From Leadbettera azotonutricia ZAS-9 (GTDB lineage: Bacteria; Spirochaetota; Spirochaetia; Treponematales; Breznakiellaceae), in contig NC_015577.1 of NCBI RefSeq assembly GCF_000214355.1, positions 1,163,121-1,227,120 on the forward strand: a stretch of 64,000 nucleotides of DNA, read 5' to 3'. This document shows positions 44,347 through 52,713 of this stretch, one piece after another (the first letter of the stretch is position 1; each line of letters starts with the position of its first letter). A program made the translations under genes and the position numbers. Under the pieces are notes generated by a model. The model saw only the letters and a list, made by a program, of their open reading frames with translations, made no database searches and was not told where the DNA came from.

Positions 44347-45939
44347 ATGAAAGCCCTTACTGTCCTGTATGGAGGCAGCCTTGCCCCCGAAGCCTTTGAA
44401 CCCGTCTTCTCGGGCAAAAGCGCCTTTTCCCTGGCCCTGGAAAAAGCCCGCTCCTTCCCGGGAACTGAAAAAATCGCCCTTTTGGGGCTTACCGGGACCG
44501 AATACCCCGGCATTCCTGCTGAGTCAAGCGATTTTATCCTGGTCCGTTCCGATAAATGGACAAAAAAAAGCCTTTTGGAGAAAATTTCCAGCCTGGGCGA
44601 GGGGTTTGCTCTTACTTTTTTCGCCTGGGCAGACTGCCCTTTCCTTGATCCTGTCTTGGCGAAAGCCCTCGCCGACCGCCATCTTCGTTATGCCGCCGAA
44701 TATTCCTACGCCGACGGCTGGCCATACGGTTTTGCGCCGGAGCTACTTTCGCCGGGGACAGCGGGCATACTCTGCAAAATCCTGGGGGATGATGATGGCG
44801 GCACTGTGGAACGGGATACCCTCTTTTCGGTGCTTCAAAAGGACATCAACGCCTTTGACATAGAGACTGAAATTTCCCCTGTTGATTTGCGGCGCCACCG
44901 CCTGAGCCTCTCTGCGGATTCTGCCCGCAATCTCCTCCTTATAAAACGCTTTTTTGATGCCGGTCTCAAGGGCTGCTCCGAGGCTGCCGATCTAATTGAA
45001 AAACACCCTGGGCTTCTGCGCACCCTGCCTGCGTTTTATTCCATTCAGGTTTCGGGTGCTTGCCCTCAAGCTTGTTCGCTTTGCCCCTGGCCAAAGGCTT
45101 CCCAGGCTGATAAAGGAATTCCCGTTACAGAACGGCGCGACTTTATGGGCAAAGCCGATTTCGGCTCATTGCTGGACAAGATTGCAGCTTTCTCCTCTGA
45201 CGCGGTGATCGATCTTTCCCTCTGGGGGGATCTGTCGCTTCACCCTGACAAGATGGAATTGATACAAATGGCGCTGGCCAAACCTGGACTTTCCCTGGTG
45301 ATAGAAACTTCAGGCCTGGGCTGGAAGGCCTCCGAGCTTGAGGAATTGGCCCGCGTGGCTGCCAATGCCCCTTCGCGGAAAACCCCTGCGCTTCCCGGCG
45401 CTGCCCTTTCGTGGATAGTATCCCTGGACGCTTCCGATCCTGAACGCTACAAAGAGGTGAGGGGGCCGGGCTATGCGGAAGCTGTGGACTGCGCAAAAAA
45501 GCTTTTGGATCTTTTCCCGGGCAATGCCTATGTGCAGGCTGTGAGGGTCAAGGGCTTCGAGGATGATATAGAAAAGTTTTACCGTTACTGGAAGGAAGCT
45601 GTGCCGGGCAAGGGGCAGTCTCATGTCATCATTCAGAAATACGATGATTTTTGCGGTGCCCTCCCAAAATTGCAGGCTTCGGATCTTTCTCCGGTAAAGC
45701 GGCTGCCCTGCTGGCATCTCATGAGGGACATGGCTATTTTAATTGACGGCAAAGTTCCGGTGTGCAAGGAAGTGTCTGCTGCCAGGGGAGCTGCCGAAGA
45801 CAGATCCCTTGGGAATGTTTTTGACGATCCTCTTGAGGATATCTGGAAGAAGGGCGAAGCCCTCTACCTGGAGCATGGCGCTTCAGAATACCCCGGTATG
45901 TGCGCTGAGTGCGATGAATACTATACCTACAATTTTTAA
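44347..45939 (+). CDS. spiro-SPASM radical-SAM protein
   Basis: The ATG at 44347 is preferred over the in-frame TTG at 44311, which is the promoter -35. The protein has 530 residues. The N-terminal domain of about 200 has 'ADCPFLDPVLAKAL' and looks like a nucleotidyltransferase fold. The radical-SAM core has the cluster motif C239-xxx-C243-xx-C246 (CPQACSLC). A C-terminal SPASM domain has Cys in CWHL, VCKE and CAEC. SPASM enzymes modify peptides or proteins using auxiliary Fe-S clusters. The substrate is unknown; the neighbours are sugar-nucleotide genes. Confidence 0.85.
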   Translation: MKALTVLYGGSLAPEAFEPVFSGKSAFSLALEKARSFPGTEKIALLGLTGTEYPGIPAESSDFILVRSDKWTKKSLLEKISSLGEGFALTFFAWADCPFLDPVLAKALADRHLRYAAEYSYADGWPYGFAPELLSPGTAGILCKILGDDDGGTVERDTLFSVLQKDINAFDIETEISPVDLRRHRLSLSADSARNLLLIKRFFDAGLKGCSEAADLIEKHPGLLRTLPAFYSIQVSGACPQACSLCPWPKASQADKGIPVTERRDFMGKADFGSLLDKIAAFSSDAVIDLSLWGDLSLHPDKMELIQMALAKPGLSLVIETSGLGWKASELEELARVAANAPSRKTPALPGAALSWIVSLDASDPERYKEVRGPGYAEAVDCAKKLLDLFPGNAYVQAVRVKGFEDDIEKFYRYWKEAVPGKGQSHVIIQKYDDFCGALPKLQASDLSPVKRLPCWHLMRDMAILIDGKVPVCKEVSAARGAAEDRSLGNVFDDPLEDIWKKGEALYLEHGASEYPGMCAECDEYYTYNF

Positions 45940-46936
45940 CGAAACCTTGCCTTCCTACACCTGCGTTGGGGGGAATGAGCGTAGAGCCTCAACAGGGCTT
46001 TCCGCAGTGATACTCAACAGAGGCGGCCGCTATGCCCGGTTCAGTTTTTTTGAGGAACTTGAAAAGGCAGGCTTTGATTATGTGGTTTCTCTGGAAGGCC
46101 CTCAGAAAAGATATGATCTTGAGGGGCTGTCGGGGGCTTTTCCCTTTGTCCGCTTTATACTTTTGCAGGCGCCCATCAGCACTGGAGAGGCGATCAACCT
46201 GGCTGCCTCGGAGCTTTCGAGCCCCCTCTTCTTCGTGCTCTGGAATGATCTCAGGATACTCCGGGGGGGCGGGGCAAGCCGTATGGCAGAGAGGCTCCTT
46301 TTCAGTTCAGAGGAGCTTGCCCGGAACCCGGATGAAAAAAATACCTATAGGCGGCTCTGCACTGTCCCGGTAATCCAGGACAACCGTTTCGAGACTGTTC
46401 CCACTTTGATCGCCCCTGTGCTGATCCGGGGTTCTGTTAAAACGGTCTCCTCCGCTCCCGCCAAGGAGGGGAGCCATTCGCTGTACCCCTTTGACGGCGT
46501 AGGCATCTACGACCGGGAACGCTTCATACGCCTTGGCGGCTTTGACGGCACTCTTAAAAGTTTCCATTGGCAGCTTATGGATTTGGGTTTTCGTTCCCGC
46601 CTCTGGGGGGAGGAGATTGCCTCTACCCAGGCAATCAAGCTTTCCTACGAAGGGGCTATGCCTGCGGCAGATAGCACTGCCGAAGAAAGCTACCGCCGTT
46701 TCTACCTTAAAAACCTTGCCCCTGTGTTCCGGGGGGATTACGCCAACCTGCCCCTGCGCCGTTTTCCCGGCTATGTGAGGCGTTCGGGCGGGGGCATTTT
46801 CAGTTGCTGGGACGATTTTAAGGAAGCCCGGGGCTGGGTCAAAACCAACCGTTTCCGTTTCCGCTGCGACGCCCGCACCATGGCGAATTCCTGGGCAGAG
46901 CTTTTTGGCCCTACGGAAACCGGGGGCGAATCATGA
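45914..46936 (+). CDS. GT2-like glycosyltransferase
   Basis: The ATG at 45914 overlaps the spiro-SPASM stop by 26 bases and gives 340 residues. Features of a GT-A family 2 fold are visible: an N-terminal strand-helix unit, 'PISTGEAINLAASEL' before 'FFVLWNDLRIL' (a DxD-like position with only one Asp), and a C-terminal 'FIRLGGFDGTLKSFHWQLMDLGFRSR' block. It probably transfers a sugar. The weak DxD leaves activity uncertain. The stop overlaps the cytidylyltransferase start. Confidence 0.65.
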   Translation: MNTIPTIFNETLPSYTCVGGNERRASTGLSAVILNRGGRYARFSFFEELEKAGFDYVVSLEGPQKRYDLEGLSGAFPFVRFILLQAPISTGEAINLAASELSSPLFFVLWNDLRILRGGGASRMAERLLFSSEELARNPDEKNTYRRLCTVPVIQDNRFETVPTLIAPVLIRGSVKTVSSAPAKEGSHSLYPFDGVGIYDRERFIRLGGFDGTLKSFHWQLMDLGFRSRLWGEEIASTQAIKLSYEGAMPAADSTAEESYRRFYLKNLAPVFRGDYANLPLRRFPGYVRRSGGGIFSCWDDFKEARGWVKTNRFRFRCDARTMANSWAELFGPTETGGES

Positions 46937-47613
46937 CCGCCCTCGTCATCCAGGCGCGCCTTGATTCAACCCGGCTCTTCCGTAAAAGCCTCCTCCCCCT
47001 GGGCGGGCGGCCTCTCATTTTCCGGGTTATGGAAGCCCTCGGCATTGTCGATTGCGAAGTGAAAGTCCTGGCTTGCCCCGAGGACAGTGCCGCTGCCTTT
47101 GCACCCCTGGCCGAAGAAGCAGGTTTCTGCCTTGTTCCCGGCCCAAAAGAGGATGTCCTTGCCCGTTACTGCCTGGCAATAAAACGTTTCCACCCCGACC
47201 GTATAATCCGCGTTACCGGGGACAATCCTTTTACTTTTACTGATGCTGCGGAATTCCTGAACGCCGAAGCCGCTGCCCTTGGCTGCGACTATGCAGGCTA
47301 TTATGGCCTCCCTCATGGCGCGGGCATAGAGTCAAACAATGCCGAAGCTATGCTTAGGGCGGAACGGGAAGCCTCTTCCCCCTATGACCGGGAGCATGCG
47401 AGTCCCTATTTGTACAACCACCCCGAATTGTTCCTCGTCCACCGCCCCCTGGCGCCTCTACGCTGGCAAGGGCATACAATGCGGGTAACAGTGGACACCC
47501 CGGAGGATTACAAACGGGCCGGACAGCTTTATGCGGCGCTTTCCGCCCTTCCCCTTGCGGAACGGAACAAGGGCGAAGCCGTAATTGCCGCGTACAGGAA
47601 TATCGGCTTGTGA
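46933..47613 (+). CDS. SpsF-type cytidylyltransferase
   Basis: A 226-residue protein. IQARLDSTRLFRKSLLPLGGRPL is the CMP-sugar synthetase-like nucleotide loop of SpsF, followed by 'IIRVTGDNPFTF' and 'RVTVDTPEDY'. It should activate a sugar or sugar acid as its CMP derivative for surface or flagellar glycans. It is coupled by four-base overlaps to both neighbours. The precise substrate cannot be read from sequence. Confidence 0.8.
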   Translation: MTALVIQARLDSTRLFRKSLLPLGGRPLIFRVMEALGIVDCEVKVLACPEDSAAAFAPLAEEAGFCLVPGPKEDVLARYCLAIKRFHPDRIIRVTGDNPFTFTDAAEFLNAEAAALGCDYAGYYGLPHGAGIESNNAEAMLRAEREASSPYDREHASPYLYNHPELFLVHRPLAPLRWQGHTMRVTVDTPEDYKRAGQLYAALSALPLAERNKGEAVIAAYRNIGL

Positions 47614-49403
47614 AAATTGAAGATGCCCCGTTGCCAATGGCTTTCTGCCTTGCAGTCCCCTGCCTTGAAAAAGGCAGGGGAGGGGGCCATCTGAGCCGTT
47701 CCGCCTTTCTCGTCAAGTCCCTGCGGGAAAAGGGAAAGGAAGCCTGCCTCTATGTACCGGCTCATGCAGAAATTGAAAATATACCATCCTTGATTCAAAC
47801 CCTCTGCCCGGGTTTTAGCCCTTCATGGATGCATGCTGACGAGCCCCGTTCGCGCCGTTGGAGTTTTATAATCCTTGATCGCTTCTGCACACCTAAAAAA
47901 GAATTTGCCCTGTGGCAGGGTATCGCGCCCCTCATTGGCATTGACGAGGGCGGTCCCTGCCGAAGCAGGTTCGATTTCCTTATTGATTTACTGCCCCTGC
48001 TGCCAAAAGCAGGCCCCGCAAACCTTACGGCGATTAATCTTCTGCCCCTGCCTGCAAACAGGCGGCCTGCCTTCATGCAGGCTGAGAGGGATAACGTTCT
48101 CGAAGGGGCGAAGACTCCGAATAAAAAACCGCTCCGCATATTGATAAGTTTTGGCGCGGAAGATGCCGCAGGGCTCGGCTCTGCGGCCAGCCGGGCCTTG
48201 GGGATTGAGGCGCCAGGGAAAACCCCCAACCTGAAAGAGCGCCTTGCTGAATATGATCTTGTCATAACCCATTTTGGCCTTACCGCTTTTGAAGCTGTCT
48301 ATGCCCGGGTGCCGGTGCTGCTAATGTCTCCAACTCTTTACCACGAAAAGCTTGCACGCAATGCAGGCTTTTTTTCCGCAGGCATAGGGCCTGAATCCGC
48401 ACGATCATTGGAAAAATTTCTGTCCCATTCCGGTTTTATGTCCCTCGCGCAGAACTGCGAAAAAATAGCTGCCCGTTACCGTCTGGATGCGCCCCAAGGC
48501 CAAAGTCTGGCAGATTATCTTTCTGCCTTTGCGCCTTTGGCATCAAATTCCCGCAGTAATACTGTCATTGGTAGTATTGCTGCTAACCGCCCCCTTGCCC
48601 GTTTCCCCGAGCGTACCTATCGGAGGGAAGGCAGCCTTATCCGTATGGATCGCCTTACCCTGCCCCCCATTGAGTATGAGAAGGATTACTTTTTCGGGAT
48701 GTACAAAAAACAGTACGGTAAAACCTACCTCGAAGATTTTCCCAATTTGATTGAAATGGGCAGGCGGCGGCTTGTTCACATCAAACAGCTGCTTCATCAC
48801 GGCAAGGGCGCTTCTTCGTCTCTCCTGGACATAGGCTGTGCCTACGGGCCTTTTCTCGCAGCAGCAAAGGCCGAAGGCTTTGAGCCCGCCGGGGTTGAAC
48901 CTGCCGAAGACGCAGCCCGATATGTTAACGAAGAACTGGGCATACCCTGCAGCCATGGCTTTTTCCCGGCGGCGCTTGAAGATGAACCCCGGAAAGTTGC
49001 CTTCGACGCCATCACCCTCTGGTACGTGATAGAGCACTTTGAAGATCCCGGCCCTGTGCTTGCCGAGATACACAGCCGCCTCAAGCCTGGCGGTATTCTT
49101 GCCTTTTCCACACCCTCGTTCACAGGGATATCGGGCCGTGCCTCACTTCCCAATTTCCTCAAAAACAGCCCTGCGGATCATTGGACTATCTGGAGCCCTC
49201 AAACATGCAGGGCTTTTCTTAAAAAACATGGCTTCAGCTTGAAGAAAACCGTGGTTACAGGCCATCACCCTGAACGCTTCCCTTTTTTGGGCCGTTTCTG
49301 CGCCAAACGGAAAGGGCCTCTGTATTCGCTCCTTCTCCTTGCAAGCAGAATGTTCAGCCTGGGGGATACTTTTGAGGCTTATGGGGTTAAAACAGGCGCC
49401 TAA
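47610..49403 (+). CDS. PseG/SpsG-like protein fused to a SAM methyltransferase
   Basis: The GTG start at 47610 overlaps the previous stop (GTGA). The protein has 597 residues. The N-terminal half (about 15-290) resembles PseG/SpsG UDP-sugar hydrolase/GT-B proteins: GRGGGHLSRSAFLVKSL, then 'THFGLTAFEAVYARVPVLL'. After a linker, residues about 400-560 form a class I methyltransferase with LLDIGCAYGPFL (SAM loop) and ALWYVIEHFEDP-like motif ('LWYVIEHFEDPG'). It probably makes and methylates a nonulosonic-type sugar. Confidence 0.75.
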   Translation: MKIEDAPLPMAFCLAVPCLEKGRGGGHLSRSAFLVKSLREKGKEACLYVPAHAEIENIPSLIQTLCPGFSPSWMHADEPRSRRWSFIILDRFCTPKKEFALWQGIAPLIGIDEGGPCRSRFDFLIDLLPLLPKAGPANLTAINLLPLPANRRPAFMQAERDNVLEGAKTPNKKPLRILISFGAEDAAGLGSAASRALGIEAPGKTPNLKERLAEYDLVITHFGLTAFEAVYARVPVLLMSPTLYHEKLARNAGFFSAGIGPESARSLEKFLSHSGFMSLAQNCEKIAARYRLDAPQGQSLADYLSAFAPLASNSRSNTVIGSIAANRPLARFPERTYRREGSLIRMDRLTLPPIEYEKDYFFGMYKKQYGKTYLEDFPNLIEMGRRRLVHIKQLLHHGKGASSSLLDIGCAYGPFLAAAKAEGFEPAGVEPAEDAARYVNEELGIPCSHGFFPAALEDEPRKVAFDAITLWYVIEHFEDPGPVLAEIHSRLKPGGILAFSTPSFTGISGRASLPNFLKNSPADHWTIWSPQTCRAFLKKHGFSLKKTVVTGHHPERFPFLGRFCAKRKGPLYSLLLLASRMFSLGDTFEAYGVKTGA

Positions 49404-49433
49404 GCCCTCCTTGAAAATTTCCGACAATTAAAA

Positions 49434-49466
49434 AGGGGGAATAATGTCCGAAAAAAACGCATATTG
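49434..49466 (+). other. ribosome-binding site, ATG and slippery A-run ahead of the ATP-grasp frame
   Basis: AGGGGG precedes the ATG at 49444, whose frame (MSEKN...) stops at TGA 49465. Codons GAA AAA AAC contain the heptamer A-AAA-AAC at 49452-49458. A -1 shift there continues as RILILGAGVMQ, the proper N-terminus of the ATP-grasp protein. Adding one A would also restore the frame (MSEKKRILILGAG). The TTG at 49464 has no ribosome-binding site. Confidence 0.8.
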
Positions 49467-51023
49467 ATACTTGGCGCCGGGGTAATGCAGGGCCCGGCCA
49501 TGAAGATAGCCAAAGAAATGGGCCTCGAAACGGTAGCCGTGGATGCCGATCCCAAAGCCCCCTGCGTGGGCTGCGCGGACCGTTTTGAAAAAGTGGATCT
49601 CAAAGACAAAGAGGGCATGGAAGCCTTTGCCCTGTCCCTCAAGGAAAACGGCGGCCTCTCGGGGGTAATGACCGCAGGGACGGATTTTTCAGCCACTGTT
49701 GCCTGGACGGCTGAAAAACTCAATCTGCCGGGCATAAGCTTTGAAGCCGCCCTCAATGCCTCTGACAAGGAGAGAATGCGCCGCCGTTTTAAGGAGGCGG
49801 GTGTCCCTTCCCCGGAATTCATCATTGTCACGAAAATAATAAGCGAACTGCCCTTCCCATTCCCCGCAGTGGTTAAGCCTGTGGACAATATGGGAAGCAG
49901 GGGCTGCCGCCGGGTGGATACGCCGGATGATTTGAAAATTGCCGTCCCTGACGCGCTCAAATATTCCCGCTCCGGCAGGGCCATCGTGGAAGAATATATG
50001 GAAGGGCCTGAGTTTTCCGTGGACGCCCTGGTTTACAAGGGCGAAATCACCATCTGCGGCCTGGCCGACAGGCACATCTTTTTCCCTCCCTATTTTATTG
50101 AAATGGGCCATACCATACCTACCGATATTGACGCTGCCAAAGCCGACGCCCTGCTCAGCGCATTCCGCGCCGGGGTCAGAGCCCTGGGGATAGATAACGG
50201 CGCTGCCAAGGGGGACATCAAGCTTACCCCCAAAGGTCCCATGATCGGCGAAATCGCTGCCCGCCTTTCGGGGGGCTATATGTCGGGCTGGACTTACCCT
50301 TACGCTTCGGGGGTGCTGCCCACCAGAGGGGCAATACAGATTGCTATGGGCCAAAAGCCCGACAGCCTTGTACCCCAAAAAACCTGGACATGCGCCGAGC
50401 GGGCCTTCATTTCCATTCCCGGCAAAGTCCGTTCCATCCAGGGGCTCAATAAAGCCAAGGCTATCCCTGGGGTCAAAGACCTCTTCATGCGCATAGGGGA
50501 GGGGAGCAGGGTCAGCTTCCCCGAGAACAATGTGAGCAAATGCGGCAACATACTCAGCGCGGCTCCCACACGGGAAGAAGCAGCGAAGTCCGCAGAAACC
50601 GCTATCCGTTCAATACTGATTCGGCTCGAAGCCCATGATGATGCCACCGACTCCTTTCTGGCAGCCCCGCCTGCCGATGTTCCCGCATTCCCGCCCGACA
50701 CCTTTGTCATAACTCCGGAAATAAAAGGACTCCTCGCGGATCTCCCTGATTCAAACCTAAAAGCCCCTTTGGGGCAGCTTGCCATTATCCCCTTCCCGGC
50801 TTTCATCTCCTCAAGCCTTAAAGACTATGTGGGCCGCGGCGTGGAAGAAAGCCTCGACGCAGTGCGCCTGATCACTGGCCTTGCCCTGCCCTTATTGCAG
50901 GCTTCGCCCGGCCGGGAGGCAGCCTCCGGCGCCCTGGGCCGCAGTTTCTGGGCAGCCCTAATCCGGGGCGGCTATCAGGGCGCGGTCTACTATCTCGACA
51001 ACCTGGGCCTGGGGAAATTATGA
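49464..51023 (+). CDS. ATP-grasp ligase (carboxylate-amine ligase type), apparent frameshift at 5' end
   Basis: About 520 residues. A Rossmann-like start LILGAGVMQGPAMKIAKEMG is followed by the ATP-grasp domain: FPAVVKPVDNMGSRG, VEEYMEGPEFSVDAL, GDIKLTPKGPMIGEIAARLSGG. These enzymes join a carboxylate to an amine or thiol with ATP. The uninterrupted frame has only a TTG start, and the likely true ATG (49444) is in another frame. A C-terminal extension of about 120 residues is not recognised. The partner substrate may belong to the neighbouring sugar cluster. The stop overlaps the amidase start by four bases. Confidence 0.8.
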   Translation: MILGAGVMQGPAMKIAKEMGLETVAVDADPKAPCVGCADRFEKVDLKDKEGMEAFALSLKENGGLSGVMTAGTDFSATVAWTAEKLNLPGISFEAALNASDKERMRRRFKEAGVPSPEFIIVTKIISELPFPFPAVVKPVDNMGSRGCRRVDTPDDLKIAVPDALKYSRSGRAIVEEYMEGPEFSVDALVYKGEITICGLADRHIFFPPYFIEMGHTIPTDIDAAKADALLSAFRAGVRALGIDNGAAKGDIKLTPKGPMIGEIAARLSGGYMSGWTYPYASGVLPTRGAIQIAMGQKPDSLVPQKTWTCAERAFISIPGKVRSIQGLNKAKAIPGVKDLFMRIGEGSRVSFPENNVSKCGNILSAAPTREEAAKSAETAIRSILIRLEAHDDATDSFLAAPPADVPAFPPDTFVITPEIKGLLADLPDSNLKAPLGQLAIIPFPAFISSSLKDYVGRGVEESLDAVRLITGLALPLLQASPGREAASGALGRSFWAALIRGGYQGAVYYLDNLGLGKL

Positions 51024-52084
51024 AAAACAGGGGATTTTTCAGCCTTTCGTTGTTTTTTCTGCTATTGTTGGCCATAAACCAGCTCCCGGCTCAAACCCTT
51101 ACCCTCGACGATGCCCTCAAAAACCTTGGTCAGGCTGAGCTCCGCTGGGATCCTTTTCTGGCCTCCGGGGTATTCAGCGCGGAGGGGCATAACGCGGCTT
51201 TTAGCTCAGGAAGCCAGGGGGAAACAGGTCCAGTGCTTTTCGATAACCGCGAGATCCTCGATCTGCCTTTGCCTTATACAGACCAGGGGGGAATGCTCCG
51301 TTTTCCCGAAGCCTTTGTTGCCAGGGTTAAAAACACCTTTAGCCGCTATGCAGAGGAAGATAAAAACCGTTTCAGGATTGCCGCCATCATCGTAGATCCC
51401 GGGCATGGGGGCAAGGACGAGGGGGCAGTGGGGAGCCATACCGTAAACGGCAAGCCCCTCAAATCGGTGGAAAAGGAAATCGCCCTCAAGGTTTCACTCC
51501 TCCTCCATGCAAGGCTGGCTGCGGCCTTCCCGGACAAGCGGGTGCTCCTCACCAGGGACAGCGACACCTTTCCCACCCTGGAAGACAGGGTTTCCCTGGC
51601 AAACGCAGTCCCCTTAAAGGATAACGAGGCGGCTATCTACATCTCTATACATGCCAACGCCTCCTTCAACAAGGCTGCCAGGGGCTACGAGGTCTGGTAC
51701 CTCAGCCCGGGCTACAGGCGCGAACTTATCGACAAGTCAAAATACGCGGATTCCAAGGAAGTGATCCCCATTCTCAATACCATGATAGAAGAAGAGATCA
51801 CCACTGAAAGCATACTTATGGCCCGTTCCATACTTGGCCACTTTGACCGGGACTTTGGGAAGATTATGCCATCCCGTGGGCTCAAGGCTGAGGAGTGGTT
51901 TGTAGTGAGGAATGCCCGGATGCCCTCGGTACTGGTGGAGCTGGGTTTTGTCACCAACGAGGCCGACGCAGTTTACATGAACGGCGATACCCACTTGAAA
52001 GACCTTTCGGAAGCGTTATATAAGGGAATAATTGATTTTGTCGCCTTATTTGAACGAACCGGGGGGTTTACTGCTTCACAATGA
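51020..52084 (+). CDS. N-acetylmuramoyl-L-alanine amidase (Amidase_3)
   Basis: A 354-residue protein with a signal peptide (about 25 residues, ending INQLPAQ), a non-catalytic region to about 115, then an Amidase_3 domain. The zinc ligands are His in VDPGHGGKDEGAVG, Glu in VEKEIALKVS and His in ISIHANAS, with the catalytic Glu in LVELGFVTNE. It cleaves the glycan-peptide bond of peptidoglycan. The order amidase, GerMN protein, FlaA is as I recall it in Treponema pallidum. Confidence 0.92.
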   Translation: MKNRGFFSLSLFFLLLLAINQLPAQTLTLDDALKNLGQAELRWDPFLASGVFSAEGHNAAFSSGSQGETGPVLFDNREILDLPLPYTDQGGMLRFPEAFVARVKNTFSRYAEEDKNRFRIAAIIVDPGHGGKDEGAVGSHTVNGKPLKSVEKEIALKVSLLLHARLAAAFPDKRVLLTRDSDTFPTLEDRVSLANAVPLKDNEAAIYISIHANASFNKAARGYEVWYLSPGYRRELIDKSKYADSKEVIPILNTMIEEEITTESILMARSILGHFDRDFGKIMPSRGLKAEEWFVVRNARMPSVLVELGFVTNEADAVYMNGDTHLKDLSEALYKGIIDFVALFERTGGFTASQ

Positions 52085-52638
52085 ATCCAGTCCTTAAAGA
52101 TACCCTTAAAAGCATAGCCAGAGCCCTGGAAGGCTTTTTCTCTGTTAAGCTGAACCGCCGCTTTTCCTACCTGGTTCTCATAGGTCTTATAGCCCTCATC
52201 GAATTTTTTGCCGTGGGGCTTGTCAGAAGGACGTTTTTATTCTATTCTGTTCTTGAAGGGACTACTGTCGTGGAGGATCGAATGCTCAGGCGTTCCTCAT
52301 CCAGGGAAGCGGATATACGCCGCTACGTGGACGAGGTGCTGCTGGGACCGGTTTCCCCTGATTTAGCCCTTCTCTTCCGGAGGGAAACGAGGCTCAGGAG
52401 CCTGATGCTCAGGGGCGGCGTGGTTTACGCCGACTTTAGCCAGGACGCGGCTGTAGCCCCCGAGGGAGTTGATCTTTTCAGGAGCTTTTTGACCATCAAC
52501 GAAGGGATACGGAGGAATTTTTCATCCGTCAAGGATGTGAAACTCTTTATCGGCGGAAACGAAATTTTTTTTAATGAATTTCGTGGGATTTTTGCAGATC
52601 CTGCCGATAATACAGGTAAACCGGTCAAAAGGCGTTGA
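52081..52638 (+). CDS. GerMN-domain membrane-anchored protein
   Basis: A 185-residue protein. A single N-terminal transmembrane segment (about 29-50) is followed by a GerMN (sporulation/spore-germination) domain: READIRRYVDEVLLGP, 'LMLRGGVVYADFSQDAA', 'FRSFLTINEGIRRNF' and 'VKLFIGG'. GerMN domains occur in envelope proteins linked to peptidoglycan remodelling. It overlaps the amidase stop by four bases, and the flaA promoter begins within its last codons. Confidence 0.82.
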   Translation: MNPVLKDTLKSIARALEGFFSVKLNRRFSYLVLIGLIALIEFFAVGLVRRTFLFYSVLEGTTVVEDRMLRRSSSREADIRRYVDEVLLGPVSPDLALLFRRETRLRSLMLRGGVVYADFSQDAAVAPEGVDLFRSFLTINEGIRRNFSSVKDVKLFIGGNEIFFNEFRGIFADPADNTGKPVKRR

Positions 52639-52662
52639 CAAATTAAGGGTATATTATATACT
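52635..52662 (+). promoter_or_regulatory. flaA promoter
   Basis: TTGACA (52635-52640), a 16-base spacer and TATACT (52657-52662) form a good sigma70-type promoter at the end of the GerMN gene. A leader of about 45 bases follows, with a small TACAC-TTT-GTGTA hairpin (52684-52696) just before AAAGGAG. A sigma28 signature was not seen. Confidence 0.75.
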
Positions 52663-52713
52663 TACTTAATAACTGGTTTTTTATACACTTTGTGTAAATA
52701 AAAGGAGTTTTGA

